From the NCBI GenBank assembly GCA_025451425.1, contig JANWKK010000126.1:1-11693 (forward strand): a DNA stretch of 11,693 nt. Reading direction: 5' to 3'. The stretch's first letter is position 1. Each line of letters begins with the position of its first letter. Under the pieces are notes generated by a model. It worked only from the letters and a program-made list of their open reading frames with translations, was not told where the DNA came from and did not search any database. This document shows, piece by piece, positions 6,573-11,693 of the stretch. Source of the stretch: Gemmatimonadaceae bacterium (GTDB lineage Bacteria > Gemmatimonadota > Gemmatimonadetes > Gemmatimonadales > Gemmatimonadaceae). The position numbers and the translations under genes were made by a program.

Positions 6573-8059
6573 GCGTTTACTATACCTTGCGGCGAGCCGC
6601 ATTCGGCGCGAGCGTGCTGGGTGTGAGCGCGCTGGCGGCCGTTCGCGCGCAGCAGCCGAAACAAGCCGCGAAGGCCGCGGCGTTCGATCGCTCGGCGGTT
6701 CCCGCGCCGGCAACCGCTCCGGAGCTCCACGTCCCGGCATGGACGACGATGAAGCTGAGCAACGGCGCGGAGCTGATCGTCTCGCCGCGGCACAACTTGC
6801 CGCTTGTCTCGTTCGCCATCAACTTCGTCGGTGGAAGCAATCAGTTCGAGCCTGCGACGAAGCCAGGCGTCGGTGAGTTCGCTGGGGCGATGCTCACCGA
6901 AGGGACGACGACGAAGAGCGGCGACGACATTTCGAACGCGCTCCAGCTGCTCGGCACCGGTGTTCGAATCAGTGTCGGCGGTGAGAACGGCGCGGTTAGC
7001 TTCCTCGCGACGACAGACAAAGTCGAGAAGGTGATGCAGATCGTCGAGGATATGCTCGTCAACCCGTCGTTCCCTAACGACGCAATCGAGCGCTATCGCG
7101 CTCGCCGCCTCGTGGCGTTGACGCAGGCGAAGGACCGCACGGGGTCGATCGCTGGACGCGTCTTCCCGAAAGTCTTGTACACAGAGGCGCATCCATACGG
7201 CCGTTCGGTCACCGAGCAGTCGGTGCACGCGATCACGCGCGACGACATCGTTTCGTTCGCGAAGGCGTATTTCACGCCCGGCCACGCGATTATTTCAGTG
7301 GTCGGCGACGTCGAGCCTAACGCGGTGCAACAGATGGTCGAGCGTGTGCTCGCTCCGTGGGCGAGTGGTGGATCGACGCCAAGCTTCGACTATCCGCAGA
7401 CCCCGGCGCCGAAGGCCACCACGATCTATCTCGTCGACAAGCCCGGCGCGGCGCAGTCGAGCTTCGCGATCGGATTGCCCGGCCCAGCGCGCAACACCTC
7501 GGACTACTTCGCGCTCGAGGTGCTGAATACGATGCTCGGCGGAATGTTCCAGTCACGACTCAACGCGGACATTCGCGAACAGAAGGGCTACAGCTACGGT
7601 GTCGGCTCCGGCTTCTCATACGGCAAGGGTCCTGGACCGTTCGAAGCGGGCGGCGACATCGTGACGGCCAAAACGGACAGCGCTCTCATCGAATTCATGA
7701 AGCAACTGCGCGGCATTCGCGGCGAGCAACCCGTTACGGACGACGAGCTGAAGACGGCAGAGGATAATCTCGTGCAGGGACTGCCACAGAGCTTCTCGTC
7801 GGTGCGCGCGGTGAACGGCTCGATTAGTGACATCTTCATCGAGCAGTTGCCGCAGGACTACTATCAGCACTATGCGCAGAGCGTGCGCGCGGTCACGAAG
7901 GATGACGTGACGCGCGTCGCGAACAAATACATCGACGTCGATCATCTCGCGATCGTGATCGTCGGCGACCGGAAGATAATTGAGCAACCGCTCAAGGCCA
8001 CGGGCATCGCGCCCGTCGTCGTGCTGGACGTGAACGGGGATCCGGTCGCGGTGCCCTAA
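6569..8059 (+). CDS. Secreted M16 family protein, non-zinc partner subunit
   Basis: The 496-residue protein carries its own signal peptide (cleavage near VRA-Q, residues 25-28) and two M16 domains. At the place of the zinc motif the aligned segment reads PGVGEFAGAMLTEGT, so the two His and the Glu are E103, A107 and G106, and it cannot bind catalytic zinc in the usual way. The C-terminal domain keeps the substrate-binding pair R336 and Y343 in IREQKGYSYG, with the same seven-residue offset as in pitrilysin and insulin-degrading enzyme. It thus complements the defects of the preceding subunit. The ATG overlaps the upstream TGA (ATGA, 6569-6572), so equal, coupled translation is likely. The TAA stop falls inside a CCTAACG word. 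The start is well supported by overlap and signal peptide. Confidence 0.93.
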   Translation: MSVYYTLRRAAFGASVLGVSALAAVRAQQPKQAAKAAAFDRSAVPAPATAPELHVPAWTTMKLSNGAELIVSPRHNLPLVSFAINFVGGSNQFEPATKPGVGEFAGAMLTEGTTTKSGDDISNALQLLGTGVRISVGGENGAVSFLATTDKVEKVMQIVEDMLVNPSFPNDAIERYRARRLVALTQAKDRTGSIAGRVFPKVLYTEAHPYGRSVTEQSVHAITRDDIVSFAKAYFTPGHAIISVVGDVEPNAVQQMVERVLAPWASGGSTPSFDYPQTPAPKATTIYLVDKPGAAQSSFAIGLPGPARNTSDYFALEVLNTMLGGMFQSRLNADIREQKGYSYGVGSGFSYGKGPGPFEAGGDIVTAKTDSALIEFMKQLRGIRGEQPVTDDELKTAEDNLVQGLPQSFSSVRAVNGSISDIFIEQLPQDYYQHYAQSVRAVTKDDVTRVANKYIDVDHLAIVIVGDRKIIEQPLKATGIAPVVVLDVNGDPVAVP

Positions 8060-8076
8060 CGAGGGTGTAGGGCTGC

Positions 8077-8115
8077 AGAATAGGGGCTAGGTCAACGAAC
8101 CCTAGCCCCTATTCT
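8077..8115. terminator. Perfect 15-bp inverted repeat between convergent genes
   Basis: AGAATAGGGGCTAGG (8077-8091) and CCTAGCCCCTATTCT (8101-8115) are exact reverse complements around a 9-nt loop. The site lies 18 bp after the M16 operon stop and 21 bp from the Hsp20 stop, so a bidirectional terminator is the natural reading. Neither side has a T-tract, which is unusual for an intrinsic terminator. Confidence 0.65.
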
Positions 8116-8135
8116 CTAGCTCCTCGCCCCTTGGT

Positions 8136-8882
8136 TCATTTCACGTTGATCTTTCTCGCCTTGGACGCCTGCTGCGTAGGCTTCTGCACCGTCACCTCGA
8201 GCACGCCGTCCTTGAACGTCGCGTTGCAGGCGTTTGGATCAACGCCTTCGGGGAGCGGGATCGCGCGAAAGAAACTCCCATAACTCCGCTCGCTACGATA
8301 ATAGCCCTCCTGCTCCTCCTCGACGTCGTTATGGCGCTCGCCGCGAATGATGAGCGCGTCATCGTCGACTTCGACGTCGACGTCATCCTTGTTCAGGCCG
8401 GGTAGCTCGGCGCGCACGACAATGTTGTTGCCGCGCTCGAACAACTCGACCTGTGGCGCCCACAGATTGCGGAGCGACACCGGCTGTTGGGCACTGCGCT
8501 GGTTATTTCGCTGCACCCCCCCATTGCGAGGTTCCTGCCACGAACCGAAGAGATGGTCCATATCGTCCATCATCTGACGCATGAAAGCGAATGGGCTCGC
8601 GCTCACGAGTGCACTGAACGGTGTGAGGAAGCGATCGCTCCGCGCGACGTCGCCGCGGCCAGCTGGTTGGCGTTGTCGCGTATCGCGGCCTTCGCTCGCG
8701 GTCTGAAGCTCGCGCTGTTGATCGCTTCGCGGCGTGGTTGGGCCGCTCCGGTTCGTCGTCGACGGTGACGCGCCGCGCGATTGCTGGTTCGATCCCGCGT
8801 TCGGCGTGCTCTCCCGCTTCGTCGAGCTCGCGCTCCTGGTGTTCGATCTGTCGTCGGTTCTTGCGTTGCCTCGTGTTGCCAT
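8136..8882 (-). CDS. Hsp20/alpha-crystallin small heat-shock protein
   Basis: Small heat-shock proteins form large oligomers that hold unfolding proteins in a refoldable state without using ATP. The 248-residue product has an alpha-crystallin domain (about 140-236), including VELFERGNNIVVRAELPG, LIIRGERH and ATFKDGVLEV with the family G-V-L signature. It ends in a short tail with an I-x-V motif (INV, 245-247) used for oligomer contacts. Ahead of it is a roughly 85-residue extension rich in Arg, Ser, Thr, Gln and Asn and low in hydrophobics, surely disordered, then a helix FMRQMMDDMDHLFG (100-113) typical of bacterial Hsp20. Most bacterial Hsp20s are about 140-180 residues, so this N-terminus is long. 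The start at 8882 is fixed by AAGGAG 8 bp upstream, while the frame itself extends to 9050. A run of seven G on the coding strand (8516-8522) lies in the linker. No CIRCE element was found upstream. Confidence 0.93.
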   Translation of the reverse strand: MATRGNARTDDRSNTRSASSTKRESTPNAGSNQQSRGASPSTTNRSGPTTPRSDQQRELQTASEGRDTRQRQPAGRGDVARSDRFLTPFSALVSASPFAFMRQMMDDMDHLFGSWQEPRNGGVQRNNQRSAQQPVSLRNLWAPQVELFERGNNIVVRAELPGLNKDDVDVEVDDDALIIRGERHNDVEEEQEGYYRSERSYGSFFRAIPLPEGVDPNACNATFKDGVLEVTVQKPTQQASKARKINVK

Positions 8883-8890
8883 GACGCGCT

Positions 8891-8896
8891 CTCCTT
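8891..8896 (-). promoter_or_regulatory. Shine-Dalgarno site of hsp20
   Basis: The minus strand reads AAGGAG here, 8 nt before the ATG at 8882. It is the strongest match in its region and rules against the 56-residue longer frame start at 9050. Confidence 0.8.
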
Positions 8897-9205
8897 GCAA
8901 GCCATTCCGGTTGCGATCGGGCGCCGCACGCCACGTCGGCAGCGTCGGCGAGTTCACTCTTTGGTCATCGGAACTCGCGGCAAGTGAAATGCCAGTTTGC
9001 GGCGCCGCCATTGTCCCGCTCTCTAGTCTCGAATAAATTGGTGGCTTCACCAGTCGGGCGAGTTCCCTGCCCGGCGCTTCGATTGAGCCGATGCGTCAGT
9101 TCACCGACAAGCCGAGAATCGCCGCCAGCGCTACCGTCGCTGAAGTGCGCGCGCGACACGGATCTATGCACTGACGATCGTCGCTTTGCCTGAGCTCGTG
9201 ACATG

Positions 9206-9238
9206 AGGGGCGGCACCGATCTCGGTGCCGCCCCTTTC
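9206..9238 (+). terminator. Very strong terminator-like hairpin in the MATE leader
   Basis: AGGGGCGGCACCGA (9206-9219) and TCGGTGCCGCCCCT (9222-9235) are perfect reverse complements separated by two bases, followed by a short T run (TTT). It resembles an intrinsic terminator on the plus strand, 31 bp before the MATE ATG. No plus-strand gene is visible upstream of it, so it either ends an unseen transcript or acts as a leader/attenuator element for the MATE gene. Confidence 0.65.
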
Positions 9239-9266
9239 ACGTTCGAAACCAATCGTACCAAACACT

Positions 9267-10718
9267 ATGTCATCGGAATTCAGCGAAGCACTCGATCCAG
9301 GCGCGGCAGTCGCCGCGCAAGCGCCGCCAGCGGAACGCTTCTGGTCGGGCGTTCGTGAGGCGCTGCGCGGCTCGCGACGTGATTACACACAAGGTCCCAT
9401 TGGCCGAGCGATTCTCGTTCTCGCCGTGCCCATGGTGCTCGAAATGGTGATGGAGAGCGTGTTCGCCGTCTGCGACGTGTTCTTCGTCTCCCGACTCGGC
9501 GCCGACGCCGTCGCCACGGTCGGTCTCACCGAGTCGATGCTCACCATCATTTACTCTATCGCCATGGGCTTGGCGATCGGCGCCACGGCGATAGTGGCGC
9601 GGCGGACAGGCGAGCGCGACCACGACGGCGCGTCGCGCGCTGCCTTTCAAGCGATCGTACTCGGCGCACTCGTCGCGGTGACGCTCGGCATCGCTGGTGG
9701 GGTCGCTGCGCCGCAGCTGCTCAGCATGATGGGCGCATCACCGCGTGTGCTCGCGACCGGCACGACGTACGCGCGCATCATGTACGGCGGGAACGCGACG
9801 ATCGTTCTGCTCTTCCTCGTGAACGCGATCTTTCGTGGCGCGGGTGACGCAGCGATCGCGATGCGCGTGTTGTGGCTCGCGAACGCGATCAACATCGCGC
9901 TTGGTCCGTGTCTGATATTCGGCTTGGGCCCGTTTCCGGCGCTTGGCGTGAAGGGAGCCGCGATCGCAACGAACATCGGACGTGGGACAGGCGCGTTGTT
10001 CGCCTTGAGCCGTTTGCTGCGAGGCCGCGGCGCCAGAGTGTCGATCACCCGCAAGCACATTCGCCTCGAGCCCGCCCTGATGTTGCGGATGATCCGACTG
10101 TCGGCCAGCGGGACGCTTCAGACGATCATCGGCACGGCGAGCTGGATCGGCTTGATTCGCATTCTCTCAACGTTTGGCAGTGGCGTGCTGGCGGGATACA
10201 CGATCGGCATTCGCGTGATCATCTTCGCGCTCCTGCCGTCGTGGGGACTGTCCAACGCCGGCGCGACGATGGTTGGTCAAGCGTTGGGCGCCAAGAAGCC
10301 GGAGCGGGCCGAGCGTGCTGTCTGGATCGCCGGCTTCTACAACATGTGCTTTCTCGGCGTCGTCGGGCTCGTCTTCGTGTTACTCGCCCGTCCGATCGCG
10401 AATATCTTCACGACGGATCCCGCGGTCGTGCCTAACGCAGTCGACACGTTGCGCATTATCGCGCTGGGGTTTCTGTTCTACGCGTACGGGATGGTGCTCG
10501 CGGCGGCGTTCAACGGCGCGGGGGACACGATGACGCCGACAATCCTGAACGTCGTCGTATTTTGGTTGTTCGAGATCCCGCTGGCGTTCGTGCTCGCGGA
10601 GACCCTGGGGTTCGGGCCGCGCGGCGTTTACCTCGCGGTGACGACTGCGTTCTCGGTGCTCGCGCTATTGAGTGCCCTCTTGTTTAGGCGCGGCAAGTGG
10701 AAGACACGCACGGTGTGA
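9267..10718 (+). CDS. MATE family multidrug/Na+ (H+) antiporter
   Basis: The product is a 483-residue inner-membrane exporter of the multidrug and toxic compound extrusion family. Such proteins use a Na+ or H+ gradient to expel cationic or other small compounds. The sequence shows about twelve hydrophobic helices in two related halves, after a roughly 45-residue hydrophilic N-terminus. Family hallmarks include GPIGRAILVLAVPMVLEMV at the first helix, VFFVSRLGADAVATVGL, and GLAIGATAIVARRTGER in the first half. The mirrored GTLQTIIGTASWIGL, SNAGATMVGQALGAKKPERA and AYGMVLAAAFNGAGDTMTP are in the second. The substrate cannot be predicted. The frame begins at GTG 9225 inside the hairpin, but ATG 9267 is a more natural start because it leaves the hairpin in the leader. 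No clear Shine-Dalgarno sequence precedes either. A fold-back repeat begins 5 bp after the stop. Confidence 0.93.
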   Translation: MSSEFSEALDPGAAVAAQAPPAERFWSGVREALRGSRRDYTQGPIGRAILVLAVPMVLEMVMESVFAVCDVFFVSRLGADAVATVGLTESMLTIIYSIAMGLAIGATAIVARRTGERDHDGASRAAFQAIVLGALVAVTLGIAGGVAAPQLLSMMGASPRVLATGTTYARIMYGGNATIVLLFLVNAIFRGAGDAAIAMRVLWLANAINIALGPCLIFGLGPFPALGVKGAAIATNIGRGTGALFALSRLLRGRGARVSITRKHIRLEPALMLRMIRLSASGTLQTIIGTASWIGLIRILSTFGSGVLAGYTIGIRVIIFALLPSWGLSNAGATMVGQALGAKKPERAERAVWIAGFYNMCFLGVVGLVFVLLARPIANIFTTDPAVVPNAVDTLRIIALGFLFYAYGMVLAAAFNGAGDTMTPTILNVVVFWLFEIPLAFVLAETLGFGPRGVYLAVTTAFSVLALLSALLFRRGKWKTRTV

Positions 10719-10722
10719 GGGT

Positions 10723-11026
10723 GATTGTCATCCGCGAGTACCAGGAGTCTGCTTTGGCATCAGAGACCGTCGTTGGTCACAGGCGGCGCAGCCATTCACT
10801 GGCTTGAATGCGGAAACAGCCGGACACTGCACCGAAGAAGCACGGATAAGAAAAAGGCGAAGACGACTTTGTGAAGAAAACGCTGATCGCTTTTTCATCC
10901 GTGCAGTCTCCGCGCGGTTTCCGGCCGTTTCGGTGTTCACAGCAGTGAATGGCTGCGCTGCCGGTGACGAGCCATGGGCTTCCGATGCCGAAGTGCAGAT
11001 CCCTCGGTACGCCTGGGACGACAATC
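10723..11026. repeat. 304-bp imperfect fold-back (MITE/REP-like) element
   Basis: The left arm starts GATTGTCATCC at 10723 and the right arm ends GGACGACAATC at 11026, so the ends are inverted. Inversion continues inward through both arms of about 140 bp: GTCACAGGC against GTCACCGGC, an exact 16-bp match GCGCAGCCATTCACTG (10786-10801 with 10943-10958), GAAAC-GCCGGA and GCACGGAT-AAAAAG. The A-rich spacer lies around 10862-10881. It contains no credible ORF or transposase. The TGTCATCC/GGATCTG-like ends relate it to the repeats at 1501 and 2640. It fills nearly all of the 311-bp gap between the MATE stop and the next gene's stop. Confidence 0.8.
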
Positions 11027-11029
11027 GGG

Positions 11030-11308
11030 CTAGGGCGTCTTCGTTGCGCCGCCGGATCCTGATCCACCGCTACCGGATCCCGCACCGCCGGACCCAGACC
11101 CTGATCCACTCCCTGATCCGCTCCCACCCGTCTGGCCTGGCACATTGACATTGATGGTCGATGTACTGCGGCGCGTGAGTCCGCCGCCGAAGACGAACCA
11201 CGCGATGACCAGCAGCAGGATGACCACGACCACCGCCCAGACCGCGCCGGAGCCACCGCCGCGGGATTCGCCGCTGGAGGGCGTTTGCTGGATGTTGACG
11301 TCCGCCAT
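11030..11308 (-). CDS. Single-pass membrane protein with a Gly/Ser tail
   Basis: This 92-residue protein has a short polar N-terminus with a Gly/Ser-rich patch, one strong membrane helix (about 22-40, AVWAVVVVILLLVIAWFVF), a short polar segment TRRSTSTINVNVP and a roughly 30-residue tail made almost only of Gly and Ser, ending ATKTP. R46 and R47 right after the helix favour a cytoplasmic C-terminus by the positive-inside rule, which is only a tendency. The tail codons are varied (GGA, GGG, GGT, GGC with AGC, AGT, TCA, TCT, TCC), so the Gly/Ser pattern is kept at protein level. The ATG at 11308 has a strong GGAGG 5 nt upstream. Function is unknown. Similar small proteins occur, from memory, in related genomes. 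The stop lies 4 bp from the fold-back repeat. Confidence 0.85.
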   Translation of the reverse strand: MADVNIQQTPSSGESRGGGSGAVWAVVVVILLLVIAWFVFGGGLTRRSTSTINVNVPGQTGGSGSGSGSGSGSGGAGSGSGGSGSGGATKTP

Positions 11309-11514
11309 TGTTTCCTCCGAGTTCGATGCCGCCGGTCTCCTCCCCCTGCCGGCGGGGCGCTGGACGCTCGAGGCTGCCGAGGGTCCAAGCCGGTCTCGTC
11401 ATCTGCGCACGCCGTGCCAATATCGCGAAAAACCGGCCTCTTCTGCCCTCTAGCCGCCGCTCACGCTGTCGTGCAGCCTTATCGCCTGACCGCAACCATG
11501 ATGTGGAGAAACCA
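11309..11514. other. Divergent intergenic region
   Basis: This 206-bp gap separates two divergently transcribed genes and should hold both promoters. CCGCCGG (11329-11335) and CCGGCGG (11349-11355) form a 7-bp inverted repeat just upstream of the GGAGG site of the minus gene, which could affect its translation. No convincing -35/-10 pair could be picked by eye. Confidence 0.4.
11314..11318 (-). promoter_or_regulatory. Shine-Dalgarno site of the Gly/Ser-tail protein
   Basis: GGAGG on the minus strand, 5 nt before ATG 11308. It confirms a short gene that might otherwise be dismissed as low-complexity. Confidence 0.8.
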
Positions 11515-11693
11515 ATGCGAACGTTCGTCGTGAGGCTCTCGCTCCTTGCCATGCTCGTCCCCGGATTTGCCGCCGCCCAGGAGACGCCTACGGAGCGCGA
11601 CGCCGCTCGCTCCGTCGTGAAGCAGCTCGATGACCTCGAGCGATCACTCGACGTCACTGCCCTCGTGGCGCGACTCACCGGTGCGAACTCGGC
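11515..11693 (+). CDS. Secreted protein, 5' part only (runs off the window)
   Basis: ATG 11515 follows a GTGGAG site with 6-nt spacing and opens a frame that stays open to the end of the window (59 complete codons). The product begins MRTFVVRLSLLAMLVPGFAAAQ, a clear signal peptide with cleavage around AAAQ-ETP. A charged, probably helical stretch follows (SVVKQLDDLERSLDVTALVA). It is exported, and the family cannot be told from this much sequence. Confidence 0.75.
   Translation, partial: MRTFVVRLSLLAMLVPGFAAAQETPTERDAARSVVKQLDDLERSLDVTALVARLTGANS

Larger units (their letters stand above)
8883..9266. other. 384-bp gene-poor region between hsp20 and the MATE gene
   Basis: The two flanking genes point away from each other, so both promoters should lie here. 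Contents seen are an AT-rich patch at 9030-9039, a small hairpin TGGTG/CACCA at 9040-9052, a CGGGC/GCCCG hairpin at 9055-9073 and the large hairpin at 9206-9235. Short open frames exist (for example 8984-9193 on +), but their composition is Ser/Arg/Pro-biased like shadow frames. No tRNA, CIRCE or sigma-32 consensus could be recognised by eye. Confidence 0.5.

Noticed and set aside
8883..9050. 56-residue N-terminal extension of Hsp20
   Set aside because: AAGGAG is ideally placed for the ATG at 8882, and no ribosome site precedes 9050.
9040..9110. tRNA-like hairpins
   Set aside because: No T-loop GTTCGA consensus in the right place and no cloverleaf could be drawn.
8984..9193. Possible 69-residue protein in the MATE leader region
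   Set aside because: No ribosome site, Ser/Pro/Arg/Cys-biased composition typical of noncoding frames, and an equally long frame exists on the opposite strand.
10723..11026. Integron attC site or insertion sequence
   Set aside because: It lacks the attC core sites and any transposase frame, and the arms are far longer than an attC stem.
10672..11148. Long plus-strand frame after the MATE gene
   Set aside because: It merely reads through the palindromic repeat and the antisense of the Gly/Ser protein. It has no ribosome site and Arg-rich composition.

Overview
The window is high-GC bacterial chromosome with tightly packed genes on both strands. The likely source is a soil-type Gemmatimonadota bacterium. 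This is an inference from style: nearly every predicted secreted protein has a signal peptide ending in Ala-Gln (AQ), there is a tandem pair of secreted M16 peptidases, a small Gly/Ser-tailed membrane protein, an Hsp20 with a long disordered N-terminus, and rRNA-independent signals only. No rRNA, tRNA, CRISPR array, transposase or phage gene is visible.

Layout. Positions 1-90 may hold the tail of an upstream gene. MgtE, a magnesium channel/transporter, runs 87-1490 (+). A degenerate palindromic repeat follows, then a small secreted protein (1551-1952, +), a two-helix membrane protein (2087-2461, +) and a convergent 56-residue protein (2445-2615, -). A tandem/inverted repeat cluster (2640-2827) comes next and supplies the stop codon of a secreted protein of unknown function (2816-3565, -). 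Just upstream of that gene on the same strand is the C-terminal remnant of a c-type cytochrome (3573-3770, -). Divergent from it is an AlaX-type alanyl-tRNA editing hydrolase with a DHHA1 tail (3798-4976, +). 

The best-defined functional unit is a two-gene operon with a 4-bp ATGA overlap, encoding two secreted M16 peptidase-like proteins (5130-6572 and 6569-8059, +). The first has the HxxEH zinc site and lacks the Arg/Tyr pair. The second has the Arg/Tyr pair and lacks the zinc site, so the two probably form one obligate heterodimeric protease. A 15-bp perfect inverted repeat separates this operon from a convergent Hsp20 chaperone gene (8136-8882, -). A 384-bp gene-poor stretch with a very strong hairpin precedes a MATE efflux transporter (9267-10718, +). 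A 304-bp fold-back repeat then lies between MATE and the Gly/Ser-tailed membrane protein (11030-11308, -). The window ends inside a secreted protein gene that starts at 11515 (+).

Apart from the M16 pair, the genes are ordinary housekeeping or unknown genes with no shared pathway. I do not see a new multi-gene system. The most unusual signals are at DNA level: the heptamer CCTAACG recurs in several reading frames with a strand bias, and a palindromic repeat family is present at three loci, touching or approaching gene ends.
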